NCBI RefSeq assembly: GCF_905475395.1
Contig: NC_058339.1
Coordinates: 10,734,001-10,798,000 of the forward strand
DNA: 64,000 bases
Source: Chrysoperla carnea
Taxonomy: Eukaryota > Arthropoda > Insecta > Neuroptera > Chrysopidae
Reading direction: 5' to 3'
Shown here: in pieces, positions 23,177 through 35,475 of the stretch
Layout of the letters: every line of letters begins with the position of its first letter
Numbering within the stretch: the first letter of the stretch is position 1
Made by a program: the position numbers and the translations under genes
Notes under the pieces: generated by a model
What the model was told of the DNA's origin: nothing
The model's database searches: none
What the model saw: only the letters and a program-made list of their open reading frames with translations

Positions 23177-24556
23177 TCACAATTCATCGTTAATCTTTCT
23201 GTTCGCTAAAACAATTTCATCTTCTTTTTCATTTTCTATATTATCGGTATCTTTGTTTGGTACAATATTTCTATTAATTTGATAAGTTAATGTTGTTTCT
23301 TTGCCTATATTACTCATTTTATGTTTTAAATTTTCAATTTTTTCAATAATTTCTTTTGGTAAATGTGATACATCAATAACGATATCATCATTTAATGATT
23401 TCATAACACCACTTTTATCGGTTGTACTCCCTCCTTCAATATAACCTTCGGTTTTCGTTTCAATTTTACCAATCATTTCTTCTAGTAATGAATTCACTTT
23501 CTCTGATAATTGTGTAAATTGTTTTAATATATTTTCTTCAACATTTTTAATATCACCTAATTCACCATTTTTGCTAGTTTTTGTGTTACGCAACGGCATA
23601 TTTGGATTTTTATTTAAGTGTTTTTGTAATTGAGTTAAAAGCCAAATAATTTGTGTTTTTAGTTCACTTTCTAAAACATCGGAAGCACCACTGTATTCTT
23701 TATAACATAAACTCAGCATACTTGGTGTGATGTAAAAAATTTTCTCGTTATCTTGAAATAATGTTTCTAAAATAAAATCACGTATTAATAACCATTTTGG
23801 ATTAACTGGAATTGAATCGTCGTCATCGTATTTTGTTATATCTGTAATCGATTTTTCTGATTTATATTGAATTTTAATTGTTTTCATTCGATATAAAAAC
23901 ACAGCACGAAAATTATCAATAGATACATCGATTGTAGTTTTCATTTTATTACGAATCGTATTTATTTCATCGACGGCAACTTTAATTTTTTGTAAAACTG
24001 TATCCTCAGTCTTGCTGCCTTCATTACTAACTGAAGTTAGTTCACCGATGGTAACTTCTAATGTGGGATCAGCTGTCATAGCTAATCGAAGTTTAACTGC
24101 ATCATCTGTAAATAAAAACACAACTGGAATTTTCACATCATTGACACCATCTCCTGACATCGCAAAAAATGGTGATGTTGCTGCTGATGATCCGGGAACA
24201 TTATCCACAACAATTCCAGCGATGGCACCAGCTTTTTGAATACGTCGAGCTTTGTTCACAAACATACAATCACCACGTTCCATTACAACAATTTTATTTT
24301 TAACTTCTATTGAATCATTTAGTGAGTCACAAGCACGGAATGGTTGAGCTAATACAACTTGTCCAACGACTTGTTGTTGTCCACGTAATTCGGGACCAAA
24401 ATGACTTGGGCCTGCACTTAGTACCACTTTGAAATCTCCAAATTTAAAATGTACACCTTGAGGTGATGCTTCAGGTTGATCAGCTTGTGCACGAGACAAT
24501 TGTAACATTTCTTGCATAAATATCATACCATCTTCTGCATCCGAAATAGATCTTGC
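23177..24556 (-). CDS. EDEM3: EDEM3 exon 6, PA domain and tail
   Basis: Acceptor TTCAAACAG, then [18 protein letters not shown]. The PA domain (about 625-757) shows [20 protein letters not shown] and AIAGIVVDN, then [21 protein letters not shown] roughly 285-residue lysine/glutamate-rich tail follows, without a motif I recognise. It ends NDEL, which by position is an ER-retrieval tetrapeptide related to KDEL. The open frame extends upstream to 24628 but those codons are intron. Confidence 0.94.
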   Translation of the reverse strand, partial: ARSISDAEDGMIFMQEMLQLSRAQADQPEASPQGVHFKFGDFKVVLSAGPSHFGPELRGQQQVVGQVVLAQPFRACDSLNDSIEVKNKIVVMERGDCMFVNKARRIQKAGAIAGIVVDNVPGSSAATSPFFAMSGDGVNDVKIPVVFLFTDDAVKLRLAMTADPTLEVTIGELTSVSNEGSKTEDTVLQKIKVAVDEINTIRNKMKTTIDVSIDNFRAVFLYRMKTIKIQYKSEKSITDITKYDDDDSIPVNPKWLLIRDFILETLFQDNEKIFYITPSMLSLCYKEYSGASDVLESELKTQIIWLLTQLQKHLNKNPNMPLRNTKTSKNGELGDIKNVEENILKQFTQLSEKVNSLLEEMIGKIETKTEGYIEGGSTTDKSGVMKSLNDDIVIDVSHLPKEIIEKIENLKHKMSNIGKETTLTYQINRNIVPNKDTDNIENEKEDEIVLANRKINDEL

Positions 24557-27500
24557 CTGTTTGAAAAATGATTTAATTAATATTTTTAGATCATTTTTGG
24601 AAAATACATGGATCATCCACAAAACCAAGCATGTACTCCTACTAAATTTGGGTCATACTTTTCAAATTTGTGTTCAAAATTAATCTAGATCGAATAGATT
24701 TCAAGAATGTGGAGTCCTGGTCCCAGAATTGAGCATATAAGTGATATCTAGCGAAAAACTGACATAACAGCAGAAAAGAATGATCCAAAATTGGTGAGTT
24801 TCAAAAAAAATTCTAATAAGATCGGATCAAATTTCCCTGTGTTAACAAAAAAATCGAATTTTTTAACTTTATGACGTAATCAGAATTCAAAAAATTTAAT
24901 TTTGCTCTATCATATCCAAATTTTATCCAATTTTGATAAACCAAGTATGCAATCCTACTAAATTTGGGTCATACTTTTCAAATTTGTGATCAAAATTAAC
25001 CTAGCTCTAATAGATTTCAAGAATGTGGAGTATTGGTCCCGGAATTAAGCATATAAGTGATAGCTAGCGAAAAACTGACATAACAGCTGAAAAGAATGAC
25101 CCAAAATTAGTGGGTTTCAAAAAAAATTCTAATTAGATCGGATCAAATTTGTCTGTGTTATAAAAAAAATAGAATTTTTAAACTTTATGACGTCATCAAA
25201 ATCAAAAAAATTTAATTTTGCTCGATCACATCCAAAATTTATCCAATTTTGATAAACCAAGTATGTAATCCTACTAAATTTGGGTTATATTTTTCAAATT
25301 TGTGATCAAAATTAATCTAGCTCTAATAGGTTTCAAGAATGTGTCTTGGTCCCGGAATCATGCACATAAGTAATAGTTAGCGAAAAACTAACATACCAGC
25401 TAAAAAGAATGACCCAAAATTAGTGGGTTTAAAAAAAATTCCACTAAGATCGGATCAAATTTGCCTGTGTTATCCAAAAAATTAAATTTTTTAACTTTAT
25501 GACGTCATCAGAATCCAAAAAATTTAATTTTGCTCTATCACATCCAAATTTTATCCAATTTTGATAAACCAAGTATGTAATCCTATTAAATTTGGGTCAT
25601 ATTTTTCAAATTTGTGGTTAAAATAAACCTAGCTCTAATAGGTTTCCAGAATGTGGAGCCCTGGTCCCGGAATTAAGCACATAAGTAATAGTTAGCGAAA
25701 AACTGACATAACAGAGTTAAATTAACTTACGCTTGAAAAAGAGTGTAATAACTGTATTCTTCCATCGCTCAACGATAAAATATTAATACCCATGTCTTTG
25801 ACAATACTTAAATGTTTAGGATCCGTAACTTGAAATTCGGCTGCAGTTAATCTTCGATTATATTTTTTCTTTGGACAAATATCATCAACCATATTTCGTA
25901 ATGGTTTTCGTAATGTTTCTGGTAACAAATGTATTGTGGCTGGACAAACTCGTGCAAAATTCGATTCATCATCTTCGGTCGTATCAAAATTCAACGAAGA
26001 AATTGTATAATTTGTAGGCTTTGCTAAACTTAAAGGCAGTAAATGAGCTTCAGTTGTAAAAATAAAATCATTTAAGTCTAGTATTAATTCATTTTCGTCA
26101 CTAAATAGTAAGAAAAGATATTTAAAAGTTTCAGCTAAAACAAACGAATCCATACGATCCTCATGTAAACCAGTCCGGACATCATTTACGGCAGCGTATC
26201 CACAAGGCACTCTTGCATATTTTTGTAAACTCTTAAGTACTTTACGACCTACTTCTAAATAATATGGATCATTTGTGGCACGATGTAGGAAATAAGTAGA
26301 TTCTAAAAATTCAGGACGTAGAGGATGTTGGCCCCAATGTACTTGGAAATCAGTAGTAAATGCTTCAGGAATGAAATTGTGTAATTGCATAACTTGATAC
26401 AGCATCTCATGTGTTTCTACAGCTGGTTTAATATCACCTTTTAAAACTTGTAATCCTGGCCAAAATGCAAGTAATGCATCCATAAAGTTTCTCGAATTTG
26501 TATGAGGTCTATGCATGTGTACATCTAATAACATTGGCCCTTGGCTGATATACTTCATAACTGCATCATAATGTTTATTAAATCGTCTTAAATATCGATC
26601 ATCTCCAAGAAGTATATATGCTTTCAAACAATACTCGTAATAAGAATCAATACCAGCTCCAACTCCAGAATCACGTCGAATCCAATCACCAGAATGTACA
26701 TTCAAAACTGTTCCCATTAAATCGGAACTACGATGACGCATTTTCCATAATTCATCCATAGCACGATGAGACTTTTCTTCGAATATTGGTTCACCAGTTA
26801 ATCGAGATAATGCAGCCATTTCTAGGATCATTGTTCCAGCACAAGCAGTACAAGTTTCACGATGAGATACTAAACGGTTCATTTTTAAACCATGTTTTAA
26901 ATTTACCTATATGAAAAATAAAAATTCAATTGGTAACAAAACTTGATTTATACTCTTCGAGTCACGGGACACTCTGTATACCCAGTAGAGTATTTAAAAA
27001 ATATCACTCTGTAAATTATACATAAATAAAGATAAAAAAACTAGAAAATTTTATTACATACTTTCGCATAAGGAATTCCTGTAGTTGTATTAAAAGCTGG
27101 TAAAAGTCGATATCCTAGATCTTTTGCCATATCCAACAGCTCATTTTGATACCATTTCAAAATTCCAGCAGTTTCTTTTAAATATTCGGCAAGAATATGC
27201 CCGGATAATAATCCCCTATAAAAAGTATTGAATATTATAAAGTAATGAACCATAATTTAAGCAATATGAAATAATATTTACCCTAAAACTCGAATATTTG
27301 TTTCAAATACTGAAACAACAACATCCGTATCAAAGGATACATCTCGTATTATTAATTTCACACCATGTTCAAATTCTTCTAAATCTCCAAGTATCACTAA
27401 CGTGTCCAATGTATCGATGAGAGTTAAAGAAAAACTGTAAACAATTTTGGTTATTAATTCGTTATATTAATTTTCATGAGCGAACGAACTCTAGTTAAAA

Positions 27501-29993
27501 GTAATAGTATAAGAGACGGTATAAGGTCGATCTTCAGCCAGCTGAGACATATTTTTTTATAAAATTTATCGATTTAATTAAATTAATTTTAATCAATTTT
27601 TCCCGTGAATGGTTCTTTTGCAGGCAAGTCCATCATTTTCGTAATTAAATTATCCTTTTTCTGGTAAGAATTTCGATTGATTAACAGGTCAGTGTAGCAA
27701 CCTATAATGACTTACCTGTTAACACGGTATGAACAGATCTACACCGATCTGTTAACCAATCAAAGTTGTTATTAGAAGAAAAATAATTTAATTACGAAAA
27801 TAATGGTATAAGATTGCTTGTAAAAAACCATTCCGAAAATAACCATGAACACTTTTCGATAGATAAGGTATCAGAGGCGTGTTTGGGTTTAGATTGGCTG
27901 CCCACGAGAAACACATTTACGTCTTAGGATACCATATGATAATTTCATTTATCAGCATCTCAATTATTTTGAGAGGCTGATTACACCTCCTTCATAGATA
28001 TACCATGCACTGAACTAGCCCATCACAACCATTAATTAAATTTAATTTTTGTTGTGACGGTGGGAAACGAATTGGTTACGCCTTAACCAATAGACGTGAT
28101 TATAAATCAATATAATTTCATAAAAAATTTGTCTCATCTGGTTATCAGATGAGACATATGTAGGGGGAAACAATATTTTATTGAAGTTCGACCTTATACC
28201 GTCCTCTGTAGTATAAGTAGGAATTCCCGTATTAAATAGGAATTTATTTGTGTCACAATATATTTTTCAAATACCGAGCATCAAGATCTCAACTGGGATT
28301 ATCAACCTAGAAAGGACCTAGAAAAGATAATTTGGTCTAGAACAAAGTCTAAAAACATTTAGTCTACGTCCAGTATCTGTCAATTGACAATTTGTTTGGT
28401 GAAGATTGTCCAAAATATAATATTTAATGACTTTCAAATTAAATTTTTGACCGGACGTCAATTCGTAGTGACGATAAACATGATCTAACAAATTTTCGTT
28501 AAAAAAAATGTATAGTACGGGAGAATTTAGAAAGGGAGTATAATAAAAACTTGGTTTTTATAGATTACTTTTTGTTTTTGTTTTGACATTTAAATTTTGT
28601 ATTTATATTTTAATTTATAACATGTGACGTCACAAAGCTATTGACTCCTCCCTACTCTTTGCCCATTTCGTAGACGTTTTCCTCCCTTAACGTGAGGCGT
28701 AATTAATGGATGATCCCTTAAAGAAACGCCTTTACAGTAATGGAAAATTGATATATTTTTACGAAAAAACAAACCATTTTAAATAATTAAAAGTAAAATT
28801 GCATTTAATTGAACCAATTTGCATAAATCTTAATAAACTATAATAGGTTCAGTCGATCCGGCGACTATTTGGTATTTGAGTTACAACTTACAAACCAGGA
28901 TTCTGCTTCTAATGTGTTCACAAAAGAGCGATGATTTTTTATCAAAATTATCAATACAATTGAATTGTTTGATTTTCCGGAACTATAATCTGTTAAATCT
29001 CTCAAATTATATTCCCTTTTATAATAGATTATTCAGTTATTCGCACCGTGCGTGAGTTTTTTTGGAGGCGTTTCCATGGTAACGATACACTACTTTAATT
29101 TTAGAATTGTATGGATGCATACATAATTGTATGGATTGCATTTATGACTTACATTGAAAATTAAATATTATTGTCTCACAAATTTAAATAAATAATTATG
29201 ATAATTCACATTTGAAAAATAACATTTGTGCAATTTGATTTCTTATTTTCACAATTTTCAATGCAATAAGTTTAATTAATTAGTGTTTTTCAATAATTTT
29301 AATTTGACATTTTCTATAAGATTAACATGTAAAGAATTGTAAATTAGTCATAACAGCCTCGTTTATCGCCAAAATTTTTCACTTTAAGCGCTAGCATCGA
29401 TTTTATTGTCCCTACCATGACTACGCACACAACGAATACACTCTTTAACAGTTTACAATAACATTATTGTAACATATGGTGCCACCTAGAAGTACGTAAT
29501 TAATTCTTTGCAAATTTCACCGAAAATCTAGATGATAAAATGACTATTACGTCTTAAATTATAACAAATAAATATTTATAAACTTTTGAAGAATGAATTA
29601 ATCTATTTATAACTAAAAAATAATCGAAATAACTTTCATAAAAACCAACTTACTTTCCTAAAATATCATCCATATCTCCTCTAGACGGTTGTAGACCTCG
29701 ATATCGACCCTGACAACTTAACGGCATCAGTTCATCGGCAGGATATGCATTTTCCATATACGCTCGATATGCATGGTAGAACATGTCACGGGATTCCTCC
29801 CTAATAATCAATTTGATATAAACAATAACATATGGTTTTTCACTGCAGTAAAATTGAAATTTACATACCTTAAAGCTTCTCGTTCTTTTTTGGACATAGG
29901 CGACGTTTCCGTTGCAGAAGTTTCATAGTTAAGTAATAGTATTATTAAAATTCCAATTAAAATAAAATGCTTGGAGGGTAATAACCACTCCAT
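23177..29993 (-). CDS. EDEM3: EDEM3-like ER degradation-enhancing alpha-mannosidase (whole gene model)
   Basis: A GH47 protein of the endoplasmic reticulum that trims mannose from misfolded glycoproteins to mark them for ERAD. Coding exons: 29993-29869, 29800-29654, 27434-27282, 27215-27062, 26906-25731, 24556-23177. Junctions are GT-AG and in phase, giving 1044 residues, somewhat longer than vertebrate EDEM3 (about 930). Domains: signal peptide 1-30; GH47 about 48-510; PA domain about 625-757; charged variable tail; C-terminal KINDEL. Visible family residues: [28 protein letters not shown] (Glu135), [10 protein letters not shown] (Asp280), LRPEFLEST (Glu392), [14 protein letters not shown] (Thr478, calcium site). 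The PA domain distinguishes EDEM3 from EDEM1 and EDEM2. An in-frame ATG at 30047 would add 18 residues before the signal peptide; 29993 is preferred because the hydrophobic stretch then begins near the start. Confidence 0.95.
24610..25720. repeat. Tandem repeat of ~315 bases in EDEM3 intron 5
   Basis: CCAAG(C/T)ATG landmarks fall at 24625, 24941, 25257 and 25569, so the unit is 316, 316 and 312 bases, about 3.5 copies. The array fills nearly the whole intron between exons 5 and 6, starting about 55 bases from the acceptor. It holds no open frame of note. Confidence 0.9.
25731..26906 (-). CDS. EDEM3: EDEM3 exon 5, main GH47 exon
   Basis: Acceptor CATATAG, donor AGC|GTAAGT, 1176 bases, 392 codons. 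It opens [20 protein letters not shown], before the first apparent Met. It contains [85 protein letters not shown] and TTEAHLLPL, the core of the GH47 barrel with its catalytic and calcium-binding residues. Confidence 0.96.
27062..27215 (-). CDS. EDEM3: EDEM3 exon 4
   Basis: Acceptor TTTATAG, donor AAA|GTATGT, 154 bases. It encodes [20 protein letters not shown] and [19 protein letters not shown]. The ATG-started reading frame seen upstream (from 27253) runs into the intron and is not the real start. Confidence 0.93.
27282..27434 (-). CDS. EDEM3: EDEM3 exon 3
   Basis: Acceptor TTTACAG, donor GG|GTAAAT, 153 bases. It encodes [20 protein letters not shown] and [15 protein letters not shown], which includes the conserved acidic residue of GH47 (Glu135). 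Confidence 0.94.
27596..27840. repeat. Internal hairpin of the 27.5-kb element
   Basis: The arms of about 100 bases share TTTCGTAATTAAATTAT and GATT(G/A)(G/A)TTAACAG in inverse order, with a 46-base loop. Confidence 0.75.
27895..28100 (-). mobile_element. tRNA-derived SINE, family B, diverged copy 2
   Basis: Shares the GATAATTTCATTTATCAGC block, the CTCCTTCAT...ATACCATGCACT block and the TACGCCTTAACCAA promoter part with the copy at 55223. It lies inside the larger element 27513-28208. Confidence 0.62.
29041..29445 (+). repeat. Dispersed repeat family E, copy 1
   Basis: About 400 bases shared with 61010-61430: GTTTCCATGGTAACGATACA, ATTATTGTCTCACAAATTTA and CCTACCATGACTACGCACAC. It lies in EDEM3 intron 2, upstream of exon 3. 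Confidence 0.85.
29654..29800 (-). CDS. EDEM3: EDEM3 exon 2, GH47 start
   Basis: Acceptor TTATTAG, donor AA|GTAAGT, 147 bases. It encodes [35 protein letters not shown] and [11 protein letters not shown], the N-terminal signature of EDEM proteins. Without this exon the GH47 fold is incomplete. Confidence 0.94.
29869..29993 (-). CDS. EDEM3: EDEM3 exon 1, signal peptide
   Basis: Encodes [20 protein letters not shown], then [20 protein letters not shown]. Donor AG|GTATGT splits an Arg codon. Confidence 0.88.
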
Positions 29994-30750
29994 TTTTAAA
30001 TTTAATTCATAAATTATTTGATGTGATGATAGACAAACGTCTGTCAATTTTGTTTCTTATCATCTATCGAGATAAAACATAAAAAAATACAAGGACAAAA
30101 GCATTCGTGTTCTTAATCTATTACAAAAGCTTTCTTTATTAATTCCACATCTATAAAGATATTTTTAAAACCGTTTATAACTCATATATGGGAATGTATT
30201 GTTAACTTTTTACAATAAAAAATTTTTAATATTGCCAGCACATATAACCAAATACAAAACAACCAATGACATATTGACAGATATCATACTCAGTGAAATA
30301 TACACAACTGGTAACATTTAGAATTACAACTACTGTAGAGATAAAAATGTACTTTACGAAATTCTATGGTTTTTTTCAGGTAGTTTGAGATTTTGATTTA
30401 TGAATTTGAAAAGAAAAACTGTATAAAATTTTGTAAACAGGAGTGTTATGGGCCCCGTGTTAAGGCTAAACAAATGATTCTCGTTGCATTCTAGATAAAA
30501 CTTTAATATTTAAAAATAAAAATCTATTATTCAATAAACAATGTTTATAAATTAGTTAAACGCATTATAGTTTTCCCATATTTACATTTGCATATTTTTA
30601 ATTAAAGAGAAGATCCCTACGAGGACACGAAATATCATTATATTTTATTAGTTATCATACGTATCGTATATCGTACAAAACTTAATCTACGCTTCCAAAA
30701 TGTGAAAATAAACGATACTTATTATTTAAAATTTGTCATGACTTACTGAG

Positions 30751-31275
30751 AACAAGTGAAAACAAACAATTGACTGAGTTAATTGTTGAAATACCATGTA
30801 TAGACAGTGTTGATTACTCTAGCACATTACGCATACATTCATGTCACACATATATAACTGGTATAGCTATAACATACATACTGTACAATTTGCGCTCGCT
30901 TACTGGAAAACAGTGATGTTTGCGAAAAAATGTTTCAAACAAAATTTGTTTATTTTTTTTTAAGAAAAAAATATTTTACATTTAAACTTTTGTTCTATCT
31001 CTAACGGTTTAGAAGATGACCCAACTGACCTATGTTGCTCATTTACGAACTAGACCTCACTTTTTACGTCCTGAGCACGCTACAAAAATTTCAGCTTGAT
31101 ATCTCTTTTTGTTATTGAGTAATTGCGATGACAGACAGACAACCGGAAATGGACTAATTAGGTGATTTTATGAACACCTATACCAAAATTTTGTTCATGG
31201 TATCACTATTTCTAAGCGTTAAGATCTTGGGACTTAACTTAATATACCTTCGTATATTTCATATACATGGTATAA
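30751..31275 (-). repeat. Dispersed repeat family D, inverted partner of the next copy
   Basis: A reverse copy. Its end AACAAGTGAAAACAAACAAT is the exact inverse of the end of the 31313-32271 copy, so the two form a 1.52-kb composite with inverted termini of about 65 bases. Confidence 0.85.
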
Positions 31276-31312
31276 AAATAGAAAACTAAAAAAGTGACTA
31301 TAGTAACTTGTT

Positions 31313-32271
31313 ATACCATGTATATATGAAATATACATAGTATTATAAGTTTAGTCCCAAGTTTGTAACGCCTAAAAATATTGATGCTACAAAAAAAAAA
31401 TTGGTATAGGTGTTCATAAAATCACCTAATTAATCCATTTCCGGTTGTCCGGCCGTCCGTCCGTCCGTCCGTCCGTCTGTGGTCACGATTACTCAAAAAC
31501 GAAAAGAGATATCAAGTTGAAATTTTTACAGCGTGCTAAGGACGTAAAAAGTGAGGTCAAGTTCGTAAATGAGCAATATGGGTCAATTGGGTCATGGGTC
31601 CGTAGTACCCATCTTGTAAACCGTTAGAGATAGAATAAAAGTTTAAATGTAAAAAATGTTCCTTACAAAAAAATAAACAACTTTTGTTTGAAACATTTTT
31701 TTGTAAAGATTATTGTTTACCCGTGACAGCGCAAATTAGTTCAGAACATAATTGCTATGTTATATATAACACATAGTACCAATTATTTGCATAGCAACAA
31801 CATTGTTTATTTCAAACATATACGTCACTTATAAGATTGTATTATTCGAATTGTGTATCCGTCTGTGGACACGATAACTCAAAAACGAAAAAAGATATCG
31901 AGCTGAAATTTTTACAGCGTACTCAGGACGTAAAAAGTGAGGTCAAGTTCGTAAATGAGCATCATAGGTCAATTGGGTCTTGGGTCCGTAGGACCCATCT
32001 TGTAAACCGTTAGAGATAGAACAAAAGTTTAAATGTAAAAAATGTTCCTTATTAAAAATTAAACAACTTTTGTCTGAAACATTTTTTCGTAAACATCACT
32101 GTTTACCCGTGAAGGCGACAATTAGGGCGGAAATTTTATAATATGTACTATACTTGATTATCAGTTATGTATGTGTCACATGTTGGTATATGTAATGTGA
32201 TAAAGAAATCAACACTGATTATACATGGTATTTCAACAATTAACTCAGTCAATTGTTTGTTTTCACTTGTT
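31313..32271 (+). repeat. Dispersed repeat family D, long copy with internal duplication
   Basis: Starts TATACCATGTATATATGAAA and ends ATTGTTTGTTTTCACTTGTT. The block GTCTGTGGNCACGATNACTC to CAAAAGTTTAAATG is present twice (about 31476-31660 and 31862-32045). A (CCGT)n run is at 31451-31477. The open frame at 31445-31627 is part of the repeat. Confidence 0.85.
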
Positions 32272-34577
32272 ATTAGTTTACATTTTGACAGTAATTTGGA
32301 GTATGATTATTAATTCATTAAGATACAAATACAGTAATGAATTCATTACATCCTCATGCGGTAATGAACTATTTCTCCCAAGCATACTGAGTGAGAAAAG
32401 TACTTCTTATCCATAATAACATAAAATGAAAACATTTTTTAATGAAATCTCAAGCAGAACTTGTTAAATTTAAGTTTCAAGTTTGGGCATTTAATGGAAA
32501 ACGTTATATACTACGGTTTGAGAGTTATAGTAATACAGTTCACTTTATTCGTTTGCGAGATAATCACCTCGATACATTTATGAAAATATGGCTCAGTTAT
32601 GGGAAATACTCCACATAAGAGAATAATCTAGACAATAATAAAATGACTTTACAAAAAAGAATCACAAAGTAAATATTTTCGTACTGATTATTTTCAAAAA
32701 TATATATATAACAAAATATATCAATTATAAATACAGACAAAAATTAATGACATTGAATGAAATGATAAAAATAATTTGAAAATTGCCATTATGCCTATGC
32801 GATGCCTATGAATAAATCAACGAACTAATTTAGTTCATGAATTTTACAGCATCAGCGCTACGATAGTTTTCAGTTCACAAGTCAATATACCACATTCATG
32901 ATTTGATTCTGCCAAATAAAATAATAATTTATAAATATCATTTAAATAATTATAAATCAATGTTTCTTGAAAATAAGTTAATGTTATTGTGAAATATTTA
33001 CATTCCATTTTTATTCTATATTACTAAAATAATAATTATACCATAAATTCAATACGTTAGTTTGATAAATATTAAATGATATCACAAAATCCAACTACTA
33101 AACTACTTTTTAAACTGTTCTAAAAAAATGTTGAATTAAAAAATTTATGAAAATATCAATATAAATTACATTTAACAAAATTAATTGATTATATTTAAAT
33201 TTATTTTTAATATCTGTGTGTATTGCATCTAATTTGAGCTGAAAACTCAGCTGATTGAACGAGTTTGTGTATGTTAGTTAGTTTGCATTGTAAAAGTGTG
33301 AAAATTCATTATTTCTGTTATCATCATTCGACAGTATCATATTTTTGACAGAGAAAAACATATTGTTTACATAAAAAGTGTGAATTATATTCGAGTTTGC
33401 TAGGACGAATTTTCTTTTGTTTGTAAATCAGTGTCACTTTGAATTCGTCTAATTGTAAGTATTTTAATTTTATTGAATAAAATTTCTTTGTTTTTCCATT
33501 TGTAGGCTCAAAAAAATAAAGAGAAGTTATGGTTGATTGATTTAATCATCGCTCCTTGACGAATGAAAATTTTTTTTTAAATAATTGATCTTGTATTACA
33601 GGTTTACTGTTTCTTTGTGTTAGATTCTGTTATCTTTTTTAATATTTTCATAATGTCTTGTACATGCTTTTCTAATTTTCTGGGATAATTTTTGATATAA
33701 ATCTACAAATGATTATTATTTTCACTCTGAAAAACTTTCACTTTGAATCAAATACCTCTTTTTTGCTTCATTGTTAACAATAATATTTCTTTCACACGTA
33801 TTGAAGCATTCCAAATGATTAGAATATGAATTTTAATTCATTTAAAATTATGTAAAGTCACTTGCGTTTATAAAACGCGTGGATAAAGTCATTTTAATAG
33901 TTAAATTTTTGCCCTTTTGGAAAAGGCTTTAGGTGTGTCGTATTTGGAAATATCTTGAATGTCTTTATTATTCAGATCAAATTCTCAGTGGAATCTCTTT
34001 AAATCGGTTTAAGATGAAGAATGTGACAGTTGATTAAGGATTTTGGTATTTTCCCTTCAAAAACATTTCCACTTTTTGTAAAGTCTATATGATTTTCTTT
34101 TTCTCTATGATAAAGCATTTTTGTGATGTTTTATTAGTCTTAGGTTTTTATAAACATGATATTTCGTTGACGTAATCAATATGTTATTACTAGTAGGTTA
34201 TCATTAAATGAATACAAAACCGTAGTAAATGATGACACAAGAGTTTATATTATTATATTCACGCGCCTACATACGAAATTTTGGCATTAGTTAAACATTT
34301 TAGACCGGGAGTATATGCCAACAGACAACTACAGTCATTTTTGACGTTCATATATCACCTGGCTTAAAGAATTATTAGTCAGTGAGCCTGTAACATTGTC
34401 GTCAGTTGCCAAAAACTTAGTATTGTCAATTTAACATCATGTTCAAAATGTTGTATGTCAGTCCAGTACTGGGAGTCTCTGTAGTTGACCCTCTCACAAA
34501 GTTAGTAGGAAAATATGCATGGTCTAAACGAGCTTAATGATTCCATAAGTGACTGACACTACATTTATTTTGTGTCA
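32272..34577. other. A/T-rich stretch without recognised gene
   Basis: I see no open coding exon or repeat family. AATT|GTAAGT at 33454 could be a donor of an untranslated exon, but nothing else supports it. Confidence 0.4.
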
Positions 34578-35475
34578 TATCTATCTATATAAGAATGGAA
34601 GCTGACTGATCGATCAACGCACAGCTGAAATCGCTGGGTCTAGAAGCCTGAAATTTTGTACATGCGTTCCTTAAGTAAAGTAAATGAGCACTAATTTAAT
34701 GATTGGATGCAGTGTTTCTGAGATATCGCAAAATTTGGATCGATTTTAGTCTGTATCTCAAAAACTATTCGACCAGTCAAGAAATGCACCCGATTTTTGT
34801 AGTTTTTGAGTCAAAATTACCTTGTAGACTGAGTTTTATCGAAATTGGACATTAAACAAATTTTTCGATTTTTTGCAATTTTTTTAAGGGGTGTACCCCT
34901 TTGTAAAAATCGAGAAAAACGCAAAATAGTTTTTGTTTTGGAATTTGATGAAACTTGGAGGATGGGGTAATTTTGATCCAAAAAGTATAAAAATCAAGTT
35001 AATTTAATGATTGGATGCATAGTTTCTGAAATATCGCAATATTTGGGTCGATTTTGGCAAATATCTCAAAAACTATTCGAGCAGTCAATAAACGTACACG
35101 ATTTTTGTACTTTTTGGGTCAAAATTACCTTATAAACTGAGTTTTACCAAAATTGGAGGTATAAAAATTTTTTCGATTTTTTTAAGGGGTACCCCTTTGA
35201 AAAAATCGAGAAAAACGCAAAAAAAATTTTTGTTAGGAAATTTGATGAAACTCGGTGAATAGGGTAATTTTAATCCAAAAAGTATAAAAATCCGGTTAAT
35301 TTAATGATTGGATGGATAATTTGTGAGATATCGCAATATTTGGATCGATTTTATTCCATATCTCAAAAACTATTCGATTAAACGTTTCAGCACAAATTTT
35401 TCAGATTGAATTTCAAAGGTTTACTATTTCAATCAAAATAATAAACTATTTTATCAATTTACCATGCGTAAATAT
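34578..35475 (+). mobile_element. Helitron-like family H element with internal tandem units
   Basis: Starts TCTATATAAGAATGGAAGCT and GGGTCTAGAAGCCTG, as the copy ending at 52785 does. The block GATATCGCAATATTTGG to ATCGAGAAAAACGCAAA recurs about every 300 bases, 2.5 times. No CTRR end seen on the right, so it is truncated. The Helitron class is inferred from the copy at 59453. Confidence 0.55.

Larger units (their letters stand above)
27513..28208. mobile_element. hAT-like foldback element in EDEM3 intron 2
   Basis: Inverted ends GAGACGGTATAAGGTCGA and, from the right, CAGAGGACGGTATAAGGTCG. Flanking duplication TAGTATAA(G) at 27505 and 28209 (8-9 bp, exact). Inside there is a 100-base inverted repeat (27596-27695 with 27742-27840) and a decayed family B SINE. 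Confidence 0.8.

Noticed and set aside
30048-30750. EDEM3 promoter region
   Set aside because: No convincing TATA box, initiator or downstream element could be told apart from A/T-rich background.
33230-33454. Possible untranslated first exon ending at AATT|GTAAGT
   Set aside because: Only a donor-like site; no promoter, frame or partner exon can be shown.
34578-35475. Autonomous Helitron with Rep/helicase
   Set aside because: No open frame of any size; only non-coding family H sequence is present.
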